In this document: in pieces, positions 13,801 to 25,893 of the stretch | Numbering within the stretch: the stretch's first letter is position 1 | Layout of the letters: the number at the start of each line of letters is the position of its first letter | DNA from: Lottia gigantea | Taxonomy: Eukaryota; Mollusca; Gastropoda; Lottiidae | Assembly: GCF_000327385.1 (NCBI RefSeq) | Contig: NW_008708290.1 | Span: 936 to 64,935, forward strand | Direction of reading: 5' to 3' | Length of the DNA stretch: 64,000 nt | Notes under the pieces: model-generated | What the model saw: only the letters and a program-made list of their open reading frames with translations | The model's database searches: none | What the model was told of the DNA's origin: nothing | Translations under genes and position numbers: made by a program

Positions 13801-16800
13801 AAGAATCGATTGTCACTGTCATAGAAGACAATAAATGAATAAAAATAGATAAAAGGACAAATAAAAATTTTGTTTCCTGATCAAAAGTCACAGTAAAATA
13901 GAAAATAAGAAAACGTCGCTAATATCATATAAATCACATACAGTTTACCTTTCAAGCACACGCCATTTTTCTTTGTTTCATCATCTGTATGTTTCACGGA
14001 AATAAAAAATATGGAATTTATAAATTTACTGATGTTTTCTATAGTCAAAGCCATTCGTGGATGTACAACTTCAAAATTGTCAGACATACAAATCGGCGGT
14101 GTCTGGAAAGCCGGTAACATTTTCTTCACTTGATAACCACATTGTTTGATCATCATTTCTTTGTCGAAGATGATATGATAAGGGAAGGTTTTACAGATTT
14201 CATGCGGGGAAAGGTAGTAAGGCATGTGTTGTTGAAATGGACACATCTCAAACGCACTTTTTTCGATTGTCGTATTGGTCTCTGCCCCTTCTAGTGCATC
14301 TATGATATTTTCTGGTTCGTCGTCGAACAATTTCACCTGAAATATTGTAAACTGACACTGTGACGTCATATGAGCGAATGGCAACAACTTTACCTGCATC
14401 ATATATTTGCGACACGCTTTAAAAGGTCTATCATAATAAAATAATGGAAAATTTGACAGATGGTGACCCAGGAGTTGTCAAATTCTGCCAAACCTTTTTA
14501 AAAACCTGTTGAACACACAATGAAAATTTAATGATTATTTTCTAGAATCCCTAACCTTTGTGTGTACCCACTATCAATAAATACACACTGGTTCATCAGC
14601 TATATAGCTTCCTGGAATGTTAATGTGTGAATTGGTATCAGTAAAGCAAATGATGTATATTGCCTAACAGTATTTAATGTGTATTTTATTAATTTTTATT
14701 AATATTTAACTCCACAATAAGTCACCTTAAGTTCTCGTATGGACGTTTTACGTGAACATTGAGTGGGATGGTATTTTTTACATGTGCTAGCTACTTAATG
14801 GAAAATATTACAAAAGTTAAACGGTTCTTCTGGATGAACAATTTTCTTCAAAGAAAAATGATTTGTCTTAAAGGGATACGGTCGTGTAAATATTGATCTT
14901 GTACGATTCAGCAAAAATTTATTGATTTATGACAGGTGACAACGGTAGAAGTTGACGTGGTATAAAACAAATATAACAAATATTTAGACGGTTATATCCC
15001 TTTGATAATATTACATTAGCTTCACGATTGTAGTTTCAAGTTAGTATCAAGTGAAAGCACTCAAAGCGTTGAAATAATTAGTACGATATTGCTTAACTAT
15101 ACAAAGGATAATTTTATCCTAATTAAAAATTGAACCTATTAACTGGCTTTATAACAATACATAAAGAAATTAAGAAGATTGTCGAGAAGCTATTAATGAA
15201 TGATGAAAAGTTAACTTTTTAAATACCTTAAATGTGGTATGTTCTTGAGTTTTTCCCGCTATTTCTTCGGATGATGTTCCCAAGGCTGTAATCTCAACTC
15301 GTTGTTTAAATATGTCTCTTCCCACAGCACGGATAGTTCCTGAAAACATCAACCAATTATATTATATTCATATAATCTGTGACGATTGATCTCTAAAAGG
15401 TGTCTGGGGTTCGATTCCATGATGCCAAAAAACGTTCAGTTTTTTGTTTTGAAAACGAACACAGAGCAAAAGGTTGTCAATTTCAGGTTGTTTAGCCCAC
15501 CTTAAATAATCTGTCCACAGTTGGATGTCAAGTGCAATTATTTTGGCGAAATATCTCCCCTGTAACATAACATGACCATATCTATCTTGTATCAAGGCAT
15601 TTCTTTAAAGGAACGTGCGCCATTCTGGATGGTTGATTAGAGTCTTGAATATAATATGTAAATCGTCTTCAAAAGTACTAGAAATGTACGAAAATCGCAT
15701 AATTCCTTCAAAAATATCTCGAACTATTTCTATATAACATGTCTTTTTTATACATCAAACTTCATTTATTTATATATTTGCGATTATTCCACCATATCTA
15801 ACATATTAGTGTCTTTCAGAAAATTGAACCAGAATGTCTCGCATCATTTGTAGCCTATACGTTTACTTTAATATGAATTTACAACAATGCTGTCATGCTC
15901 TCTGAATGGCCAATTTTGTCCTTCTCAACAAATCGCAAGATTGCAGATAACCTTGACATTAACAAACTAGGTGATATCATTTCTTTGGATGAACAGTTTA
16001 GTCAGAGTGGTATGTATAAGAAAAAATATTTTATTTGAATCTTAAGGTGATGCATCAAAGCATAACAGGATGTAGTGGCAATTTACTGCTTTCTTTTTCA
16101 TATAATAGATATATATATAATGTATTTATATATATCGATATATAATGGAAGTCGCCGAGTTTTTCTTGGGTACTGAACCTTTGCTTGTAGTAGCGGCTGA
16201 ATGAAAGTACTAGGTAATTTACAGAATTAACTCAATGATATAATTAAGGTAGAGTTCAAAACAATTGATTACTTTTTCCCCGTATTAACTAGTGACCTTT
16301 TATTTTATGTTTAACAGACCATGTAATTGCAGGAATTGATTTCATAAATGTAAGAAAGTAGATTGGAATCAATACATATAAACCTATAATATAGAACTCT
16401 TACTGAGCAATCCCGTTTTTCATTGTTAAGACAAAATAATTCACAAGCGATACCCCATCATACACCACAATTGTATTTAATAAAAATAGAGTTTTATACC
16501 TTAGTTATATTGAACCATTTTGATCTTACTAAGACGACATTTAAAAATGAAATATACGAATCATTTCGATAAACCTAGGCTATACACATAATCTGACAAT
16601 ATGATTTATATTATTTCATTGATATACCAAATTCTAAACCAATGATCAGAAATCCACTAAAATAGTTGAATATTATGGATCAATCTTAAATCTTAAATGT
16701 AACAAGATGTTGCTTGGTTTTTGTTATTATACTTTCAAAGAAGTTATATTTTATCGCTGGTCAATAGTCTACCAGAAACAATCCTTTTTTTGTAGGTCGA

Positions 16801-19800
16801 GAAATATTTGTGCTCCAATGTGTGAAAACTATTCTAGAGAAATGTGCCCTTCACATATCTGAAAGTTTTAATTCAAAAAATCCAGCCGTTAATTTTTAAA
16901 CGCCATAAATATTTAAAAACTATGGTTTTTAAGTACGTAATGCATTTTGGAAGCTGTTAGAAATTACTGTACGGATTCCAGTGAAATAAAAGCCTAATTG
17001 AAGAGACATTCTCCTACGTATTCTAAAGGTTTCTACCAATAATATCGAGCCATTATAAAACCAAACACCAAAACTAAATCAAACTGCTTAATTAACAATT
17101 AGTACTATCCGTTTTAAATTAACCCTTTTTAAAACAAATTCAAAGATACATAGATATAAATAGCATTTTTTGAAATATTTTCAGGTAGAATTTACGGCGT
17201 TTTTCATAATGAAAATACCCATTTAATGAAGCAATTTTTTCATTGTTTACTGTGTGTCTTAATTCTACTCAGGAATGGGTTACCTTTAGTGATAAGTAAA
17301 TTGAGTACGGCCTATATAGAATTAAATGGAATTTCGTATCCTATTTTTCTTTTTTAATTGTCCTCCACGTGATGTTGATATTGAAGGCAACCAATGTAAA
17401 ACAGCAGCACTGGCTTGGCTTTAATGTTCACGGCCAGCAGCTGCAAAAACAGTAAAGCCGGGCATTTGGCGACCATTGAATCAGATGTATTAGCTCCTTA
17501 ACTTTAATCTATCAATTAAACCAAATTCAGATACATCCATTATTATCCATCTTTTCGTTGTGATATCGTTACTTGTTTTAATTAAAGTTGGACATTTAAA
17601 CAGTGAATATTTGACTCCACAACAACAAAAAACCTGCTGGCCAATTCTCATTGTTAAGGGTTTGATATCATAACACATTTCAGACCACTCAAATGCTAAT
17701 GTAGGAGATACTAATGATAATTAAACAAGAAGACGTGTTATTTGGGATGTCTTATTATGTATCTAAGATATCCATTATTGTTAAAGTAATAATTAAAGTT
17801 ACCTAAGACTAAAGGAGCAAGTCCTGAACGTACTGAATAATAATGTAATAACAAATCTCCATCTTCACCTGATTCACATCTGAAATATGTTTAAGATGGT
17901 TATTAGTTATGTACATAAACGCTTATACGTTACATTACAAATACATGACGCTTTTTCACAATGTCAAGCCAGTACGAATACATCTTTTAGTTTGACTGCA
18001 GTAGCCACCTTTCTTGTGTCATAGATGTTTGTACATGCAGCGATTCGATTGGATTGCTAGCTAAAATGGCCTCGACAGTAAACAATAAGCCATAAGTCTA
18101 GGACTCTGATTGGTTGGATTCCCAATACATTCCGTGGTGCAAGAAATGTGGCAATTTCAGTCAAGGTATAAGACGAAGTTGTGAAGATGACATGATGTAT
18201 CACCGTAATCGTCAATATTAGGTTGTAAACAAACCGAGATAAATTATCAGATTATTATTAATGGTAATTGGTTGTATTCAGGTAGATACATTGTCCTGTT
18301 TGCAAGATTGCAAACGATGTACCATTATCATCAAACCGATATACATTTTAATCCTTTAGCGGTAGAGATCACATTAAATAACGGAACACAATTTTATGGT
18401 ATACTACTCCTTAAGGAGTAGTCCAGAGTTCTGTTATTTAATTTGATATACATTTTGCTTTCATAATATCTGTACGGTTCTAGATAGTAATCAAAAAATC
18501 GTAAGCGTAGTGTCTAGATGGTAGATGAACCGAGATGCATTATCTGATATACTATGTATACATAACATATCAAGGCACAATAACATTATATATACCGCGT
18601 GTGTGTGCCCCACCTACTCCTTGCAACACGTGGCAAAACAAGTGTTTCAGAATAAGTATTTATTTCAGTTCTCCTCTGAGTATTTAATATCTTGGTTGGC
18701 CTCCATGTGCCTGTACCACAGCCTGTATTCTTGAGAGGCGTGATTTCAGCAAAGTCTTAAGTTTTTGTCCATGTATAAGTTAGTTTGTGCTGTGGATTGG
18801 GGTTAGTTGTGATTCGAAACAGCCTCTATCAGTAATATTGAGAAGTTATGTCCTAAAAAGCAATAATACTCTACCATAGCATCGCAAGCACTTTATTATT
18901 CATTACATTGTTAATAAAACACCGATACATTATTTTATATGATTATCTAGTAAGTAAATAGCAAACTCTCCCATGAAATCAGATGCAATTTCCCACTGGC
19001 AAAAAGAAATTAGAAACGATAATACAATTTATATACCTGTTAAGTAAATATACCTCGCAGCTACATTATTCCAGGGAGAGAGATTGTCATAAAAATCTCT
19101 TTGTTTCTCAGCTAAAAGCGTCTAGGTCGGGGAGTGGTCACGGGAAAAATTTTCATTTCTTCTGACAGAAAGTAGAATCATTATTGTTTTAAATGCTGTG
19201 TGTACATACCTAAAAGACGGTGGTCTGATTTCTTTATAACTCAAAGCTAATAAGGAATGAAGGCTATCTAAATTTTGTATAAAATTCCACATGTTGTTGC
19301 CCAATGTCCGTAACATTGTATCATAACCATGTCTCAATACATGCATAATGAAATAATCACCAAATACTTCTAAAACTGTATTCACTGGCAGATCTGGAAT
19401 CGACAAATTAATAAATAACTCATAATGTGCATTACCATACTTAAATATATATAGGATTCATTCCATGAAATTGGGAGTGACTCAATGAGTTAGAAGATAG
19501 CTCGCTAACCTAAAGGTCTAGGATTTAACCCTGGCATAGGTCGAAATACCTTCTGATTTTTCAGTCCAGTTTCCCTTTGTTAGTGGTGCAGGTCTGAGGG
19601 ACCGACATGAAAAAGCGTTCAGATGGTACAATAAACCAAGGCCCCGTGTGCTTCAGAGTGTGCACATTAAAAAGATCCTTCGACAGTTGAAAATCGAAGT
19701 AGAGTAGGCTAATGTGGCTGTGCTAGCAAAATCTCCCTCATTGGACACTGCATGGCGTAGCCCGTCTTCATGAGCCCAATTAGGTGCAGAGGAGTAGGAC

Positions 19801-20533
19801 GTAAAACGCTATCATTTCATTTTATGAAAGGAGGGTCTGTAATTGAGTACTTAAGTTTGTTATAGGTGTTCATATCCTTTCTTCTGACGAACTTTTCCAA
19901 TATTGGAAACTGTAATTGGATCTGTAACTTGTTGCTGCGATATTTTCACTATAATCAGCATTCATCGCCTATATTAATCTAAAGTTTTTTTTTACAAATC
20001 GACTAGTACCTAAACATTCAGAGGCAGCTCCAACAACTTTATACGTTAAACTATCATCGTATTGTGAAAATACCAGGAAATGTTTACTGTCATCTAATCC
20101 GGATTTTTTCCTTAAAAATATACATTTTAATAAATACATTGATGCAATCATCTGGCTAGCTTTTAATCTGTTTTTTTGAGCATAAACCTTGATATTATAT
20201 GATAGCAAAAAAATCAGATACGCCGAGCTTCGATCAGTTGGTCTCTCAAATTCAGGCAAATAACAAATACTGCACCATCCATGAAAGCTTATCTGGATAA
20301 ATCAAAATTTAATCTATATTGAAGCAACTGGAGAAAAAGCGACATAAATGTACGATAAATATATCTGCCTCTGTCTCCCAACAGGTTACCAAGAAAAATA
20401 ATACGCAATGCTCTTGTGATATTTTTGACAATTACTGAGTCTAAAGAACAAGTACTTACAAAATTGTGTCCCACATATCATGACCATATTTTCCGATCAC
20501 CATTTGTCTTATAATGATATGAATTTGGCCATA
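10801..20533 (-). CDS. GUCY1B2: Soluble guanylate cyclase, beta-2-like subunit
   Basis: Twelve exons: 20533-20460, 20110-20010, 19393-19210, 17879-17803, 15339-15227, 14336-13949, 13535-13361, 12932-12787, 12538-12390, 11906-11760, 11524-11370, 11035-10801. Every junction is gt/ag and in phase. With an initiator ATG from an upstream exon the protein is 648 aa. It converts GTP to cGMP in the cytosol. Order: H-NOX heme domain (1-184), with proximal His105 (NLDSLHSLL) and the heme-propionate motif Y134-x-S136-x-R138; HNOBA/PAS-like part (185-372); signalling coiled coil (about 373-421); cyclase (422-571). Asp432 and Asp476 (metal), Glu472 and Cys542 (guanine), Asn549 and Arg553 (transition state) are all present. 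So one chain could hold a full active site, unlike vertebrate beta-1, which has Gly at the first Asp position. The C-terminus resembles GUCY1B2 ([20 protein letters not shown]). Subunit naming is by recall. Confidence 0.93.
15595..15725 (-). repeat. Dispersed repeat, copy 1 (in cyclase intron)
   Basis: The reverse complement carries TTTTGAAGGAATTATGCGAT, TGTACATTTCTAGTA and TTTTGAAGAC, matching 49875-50005 on the + strand at roughly 75-80% by eye. No coding content or inverted ends seen. Element type unknown. Confidence 0.6.
16795..16930 (+). repeat. Dispersed repeat of a second type, copy 1 (in cyclase intron)
   Basis: Shares GTGTGAAAACTAT, a TCTAGAGAA block, TCTGAAAGTTTTAA and TTAATTTTTAAACGCC with 38975-39115, in the same order and orientation. 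Diverged and non-coding. Confidence 0.5.
18373..18442. repeat. Nested inverted repeat (hairpin)
   Basis: Outer arms ATTAAATAACGGAAC (18373-18387) and GTTCTGTTATTTAAT (18428-18442) enclose a perfect 20-bp palindrome, ACTACTCCTTAAGGAGTAGT (18403-18422). Located in a cyclase intron; could be a very short foldback element. Confidence 0.6.
19473..19830 (+). mobile_element. tRNA-headed SINE, copy 1
   Basis: The 5' part resembles a tRNA with box A-like TGACTCAATGAGTTAG and box B-like GGATTTAACCC. The body contains AATAAACCAAGGCCCCGTGT and GTGCACATTAAAAAGATCCT, a conserved-core style segment also found at 46700-46985. It lies in the cyclase intron between the exons ending at 20010 and starting at 19393. 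Diverged, no clear target duplication. Confidence 0.7.
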
Positions 20534-21107
20534 CTGAAATAAATGACACTATATCATGGTATGTAATGAAATGTCATAAAACACACTGATTAGATGAATG
20601 AAGATGGAAAACACCTATAAGAGTGTATATTGAAGACAGTTTTGTATGGCGTTCACTTGCACCTTCTTAAGTTGAGTTATCTATTATGAGACATTTTAAA
20701 CGAGCACAGTACGTCGAACACGGGGCCTCATCTAACCATTGATGAAGAAAAGCTAAAACTAAATTCATATATAGGATTAATAACAGTAAATAACAACGTA
20801 TACACGCCTTTACTGTATTTTACCAATTAGCGATTGTACTGTAAATGAATTTTGGATATTTATTAAAGCTGGTTATTCCTACGTTTTGTACTATATTTAG
20901 TTTTATAAATTCCAAGGGTTAGTTTAAGTTGATCAAATCAACCTCTTCCCACTGCATTCTGTAACCTACTAATGTTTAGAATATAGTACGATTATATACC
21001 ATGAAATTACAACCTACCATGTTAGAAGATAATATAACATCCTATCAATACTATCAATATCACGAACTTCCTCGTCGAGAATGAGAGACTTCCTTTAACT
21101 CAGTATG

Positions 21108-21301
21108 ATTAAAATTAGACCGTACTTTTGTTCCGTTTTTTTTTATTAGTTTTTATTTTTAGGTTAGCCACTTCGGTTATGGTATGGTCAAATTAACTTT
21201 TTGCTCTAACCTTATAAAATCCTCTTTAGACCACAACTGAAGTGCCGAATTAAAAATAACAGATAATAAAAAAGGGAACAAAAGTATGGTCTAATTTTAA
21301 T
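21108..21301. mobile_element. MITE-like foldback element, ~60-bp inverted arms
   Basis: Left arm from ATTAAAATTAGACCGTACTT and right arm ending AAGTATGGTCTAATTTTAAT are reverse complements over about 60 bases with several mismatches. A ~65-bp centre lies between. About 194 bp in all; TTAA occurs at the edges, so the target duplication could be TA or TTAA. Confidence 0.75.
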
Positions 21302-21531
21302 TAAGAATAAATGAATATAAAATTTAGAATCACAATCATACAAATCTATCAAATTGCTACTTAAACCGATCAACTTATTTCTTTGGGCCTATATCCATAG
21401 GAAATGAAAATTGAAAGGTGTTTTTTTTTTTATCTCTTCAAGGTTACCTAATGAAGCCAGTTGGTAGAACTGTGTTTTATAAAAGCACGAGGTAACCTGA
21501 ATAAAAACAAAACGTTATTGATGACTAATAT

Positions 21532-21699
21532 ACGGAGCCCCTAAGGCGCAATTGTAAACATATTTATTTATTATTTATTTATTTATTATTTCGTTTAAAC
21601 GAAATAATAATTAATTCGTTTAAACGAAATAACATCATTTATTTCGTTTAAACGAAATAATAAATAAATATGTTTACAATTGCGCCTTAGGGGCTCCGT
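21532..21699. mobile_element. 168-bp palindromic MITE with 8-bp target duplication
   Basis: Perfect 45-bp terminal inverted repeats start ACGGAGCCCCTAAGGCGCAA and end with its reverse complement. They are flanked by the exact direct repeat ACTAATAT at 21524-21531 and 21700-21707. The centre carries three copies of the palindrome TTTCGTTTAAACGAAA (one lacking its first T) at about 21590, 21615 and 21641. An 8-bp duplication fits hAT, P or Merlin-type transposases (family knowledge). No coding capacity. Confidence 0.9.
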
Positions 21700-23238
21700 A
21701 CTAATATGCCTTTGAACGATTAGATTAATTCTCACAAAGTCATTGTATAACTTTCATATTATATATTTGAAAAATAAATAATTAATTAATTCAGTTTTTA
21801 CAATTTTTCTCCGAATCACGTTCAATATATAGTTTTTACAAAGCGTCCCTCCATCGAATTTTCGTCGTTATTTTTATGTGAATTGGAATATCAGCCATAT
21901 TAATAGAATAGAAATGTAGGTTTAATATTGACTTTGTATTGATAAAGGTTGGTATATTATATTATTTTGCTTAATGCCATGGGAAATATTTGCTCATATT
22001 TTGCAACTTTTCGGTTAACATTTATTGGAGGGGTTAATGTTTTATGTGAACTCAAATGTGGGGCTTTTTTATTTTTGTCAATGCAAATGTATTCTTTTGA
22101 ATCGTTTCTTTGATGCACAAAAAATATCGTAAATATCCGATTTCGATGAAACTTGTTAAAATTATCATCCGAGTTTGCACCCTATCGAGTATCGAAGTCA
22201 ATTTTTTTTATTGTTGTTCCAAAATATATGTTAAGCTGGTGAAATATAGGAAATCTTAATAGTTCTTGTCGGATTTTTCTAAAATATGGACAAATAACTT
22301 TTCATCAATCAAAGATGCATCCTATCGAAATTCGGAAAATCTATTATCACCCTATAGTTATAGCCCTATTTTCTAATTTGTGGTGAATGACGAAACCACA
22401 GTTCTAAAAGCAATGTATAACTGAAGGAATATTTCTTCCTGGGGATGGTTGTCGTTCTGTCAAATGTCTTAATTGAAACAAAACTTGGCAAACTATCCTT
22501 CCGGTCTTATTTATGATCCATAATTAATAGCCTAATATTGTGCGGTTCGATGTCCACATTCCATTCTTGTTTCTATAGGTTATCTAGTCTTTCGAACCTC
22601 AATTAAGAGCGCTTAGATTTGTGCCAGTCTGCTTTGGCCAGAAGAACAAAATTGTGGTAGTGAAATTTCAGTTTATTAATTTTCCTCAATATTTCAGTCA
22701 ACAGAAGTAATTGGAACTTCGTTCTCTGTAAAGAGATTAAGCTAAAAATCGGTTGAAAGAAAACATTCTTAGAAACTAATTTATCGTGCGCTATCTCTTG
22801 ATATATTGATTAAATATTGTTGTAATATTTGTTGTTGATTAGTAAACAGATCAAAACAGAGAACTTAAATGACAGAACAGAACACTAACAAAACCAGGAG
22901 GAGAATTTTTGTTGTTGTTGATAACTCCCGTCTAGTAAATCGCTACCATACTAAATCATATAACCAAAATATATGTCGTTCACGTGAGATAAGACTACAT
23001 ATAATCACGTAGCATATTGACAACTTTACGAAAGATGATTCCAATGTCAGTACATGTATTAGGTTGATAAGGCTGGCGTGGATACACTTGTCGTTCGACG
23101 ATCTGTATTCTGTAGGTTACACGCATTTATGATCCCTAATCATAATACGACCTTTCTGACAATTCCCCCACATGTGTTATCTGGAGCAGGTACAAGAAAG
23201 CAGAAATAGATAAAGATATATAGAAAGTGATAGCTTAC

Positions 23239-23241
23239 CAT
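23239..23241 (-). other. Candidate initiator ATG at the end of a 5' exon of the cyclase
   Basis: The first recognised cyclase exon begins directly with TATGGC (Tyr-Gly, residues 2-3 of the family). The initiator must therefore end an upstream exon, as ATG followed at once by gt. At 23241-23239 on the - strand, ATG is followed by gtaagc, a strong donor. A weaker candidate (ATG then gtaggt) is near 21018. Inference only. Confidence 0.3.
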
Positions 23242-23563
23242 GTTAGGTAGATAGAGGAATCATTAATCAGAATTTAAACAGGGTATATGGATAGAATCTT
23301 TTATATATGTAAGGTAGGGCTGCTATCCACGTCACACATCGATAATTTGTACATCAATATCATTATCAGTAAAACCTGGCATTAATTAACACGATCAAAA
23401 CAACTCATTATATTGACATTCAAATTAGAAAATCAAAATTCAAATATATCAATATATATTACAATACCTAATTACAGACAGTTCATCTTTACCTTAGAGT
23501 TCATTAATACCTACGAACAAACACACTGACATAGGTATTTGTAATTTGTAAAGATTCATCCTT

Positions 23564-23690
23564 TTAAAGATGGGTTCCCTATAAGAAGATAATAATATGA
23601 TTAAGAATACATGATAATTCATTAAAAACACCAATTAATCAAATAGTTTGCTTAATTTGACACTAAAACAATAAGGAAACCCATCTTTAA
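23564..23690. mobile_element. MITE, 127 bp, copy 1 of a family
   Basis: Terminal inverted repeats TTAAAGATGGGTTCC and GGAAACCCATCTTTAA. The interior CACCAATTAATCAAATAGTT recurs in reverse orientation at 36083-36190. TTAA at both ends may be part of the target site. Confidence 0.8.
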
Positions 23691-25783
23691 GCTAGGGCTT
23701 GTCAACTCTTTTCTTCCTATTACCCCATGCAGAATCCTCATCGATTGCATTACACCCTTCCCATAATAAATCTCTTTTTCAAATCGGAGAATATAGCCTG
23801 AAATTTTAATTGTCTCCAAAATTTATGCCAGGCTGCAAAGCGTTTGAATACCTACCCAGGTTGAAAAACCCCTGTTTTAAGCCATCTGACCAGTAACAAG
23901 ACAGTAACTGCTGATATAAAACCCACTTCCCGTTAGGCTTGGATGATTTTATAGTAATAATAGTAATTTGTATAGAAATAGTACTTATTTAAATGAATTA
24001 AAATACAAAAATAAAGTATATACAAAGGCAAGATATAATATAACTGCATTCAGCACCATGAAAATTTTAATTGAATTTTAATCATAAAGCATTTGGTGCA
24101 TATTTGAGAAATTGTAAACTATGAATGTGTTCTTGCAACCGGTCAGGTACAACAGTTCGATTCTATTGCAAACCAATTATTGAACCGCACAAGATCAGTT
24201 TGTACTGTAAGATAGCTCTTCAGCTCATGAAATTTCTGAACGGGTGCATCTATAGTTAAACTCTTGATGTCACTGCAAGTTTGTTAGTTTGTATTATATC
24301 ATATGATTGGCCTTTTTTCTTGTACTTTTGTCACATGATTATGCAAATGATTGATTCTTGTTTCCGATACTCGGTGCTATCTTACTAACAGACTTTGGAA
24401 AACGTCCCCAGTTTCAGTTTCCTTATTTATTTATTTTCATAGTAATAAGAGCAGTGCGAGCACGAAAGAGTTTAATTAGATTGATCTGTTTGTATATGAT
24501 CATTATATAAATAATAATATTAAAAGCAATAACTAGAAATTAATGAAATAAGTTAATTAACTGACAACTCCATCACACTGATTACCAAGCCCTAATATTA
24601 ATTTCTATTCATATAGGGTGGCAATTAAATCAAATGTAATTTCCATTGTTTGCCTTACAATGGGTGACTTAGGTCAACCCAATCAAAATTAGACTTCAAT
24701 ATTTTGAGAACGTTAATGGGTTCATATTACAAGCTTTGATAGGTAAGAAACACAATTCCAACGCGAATGTAATAAAAAAAAAAAACTTGTTAGATTAAAA
24801 TGGAGATGATCAGTTTCCACCGACAGCTTCTTTAAGACGATCATCTTTATACCCCTGTATATTCTTGTCGTCACACCGTCCCTCTGCTTGTGCTTTCTTG
24901 TCATGCTACAATTTTTGACATGTCGTTGGGTTTGCTCCAAGGATTATGTCTATTGTTCGTGTTAACAATATTTCTCCTGATATACGATTGAGCACATAAG
25001 TCACAAATTGGAGTATCTATTAGTGTTTACTGTACATATTACAATTTTTACGGATTAGTTTCATCAGCCATACCAACCATCACTAGTGACAGGGGACAAA
25101 GAACATCCAGGTTGCGCAAGCCATTGCTAGAGGTTTCATGAAATGAAACAGGGCATACATCATTGAAACTAAATAAAAACAATAGTAAAAATGAAAAAAG
25201 AGGAGTTTCTTTAACAACCTACTTGTTTCATATTTATGAATATTACCTTATTTTCATATATTGATTATAAAAGCAGGATATAATCTTAGATATATTATTG
25301 GATAATTATATGGATTACTTGTTAATTTGTTGATTCCAATAATTATGATGCTAATCAAGCGGTCGATATTCTATATCGTCTTAAAAACATTTCGTATTAT
25401 TTCGTAGTAAATGTAAAACTTTGACCATTTCCTTAATAGAAGAAGAAATATTTTTATTAATACACTGGTCAATGCTCTGAAAGGGAGAGAGTGTGTTAGC
25501 TAAAGTTTTATAAGAAAAAACAGGAATTCTTTACAATCGTCTTTAATAACCCACATAAATGATTCTTTATTGGAAAGTTATTAGTATTGAAGACCATATC
25601 AATCGCAGTTTTTGTTTGGTTTTGGTCAATTCGTATAGCTACGGGTAAATTGTGATCTTAAGCTTGATCAATCATTGCTAAATAAAGAGTCTACATCATC
25701 TATAACTCAAGGACAACTATTTTAATTGCTATAAGTCCTATATTTTATATTTATTTTCCAAATGTATATCATTTTAGCGGCTT

Positions 25784-25893
25784 TACCATTCAATAACGTG
25801 AAGCCTAATTAGTGCCACCCATTCGATAATGTGTTATTAGTTCTACCCATTCAATAATGTGTTATTAGTTCTACCCATTCAATACTGTTAACT
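25784..25893. repeat. 28-bp minisatellite, left part
   Basis: About four units of the CCCATTCAATAATGTGTTATTAGTTCTA type, identical in kind to the long array at 32987-34395. The BEL/Pao element starts immediately after it, so the element has split one array. Confidence 0.9.

Larger units (their letters stand above)
20534..25783. other. Upstream/5' intron region of the cyclase gene, repeat-rich
   Basis: No coding exon recognised. It contains three inverted-repeat elements listed separately and a possible initiator exon end at 23239. The rest is AT-rich sequence with scattered homopolymers. Open frames here (for example 24722-24940) show no similarity I recognise. Confidence 0.4.
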
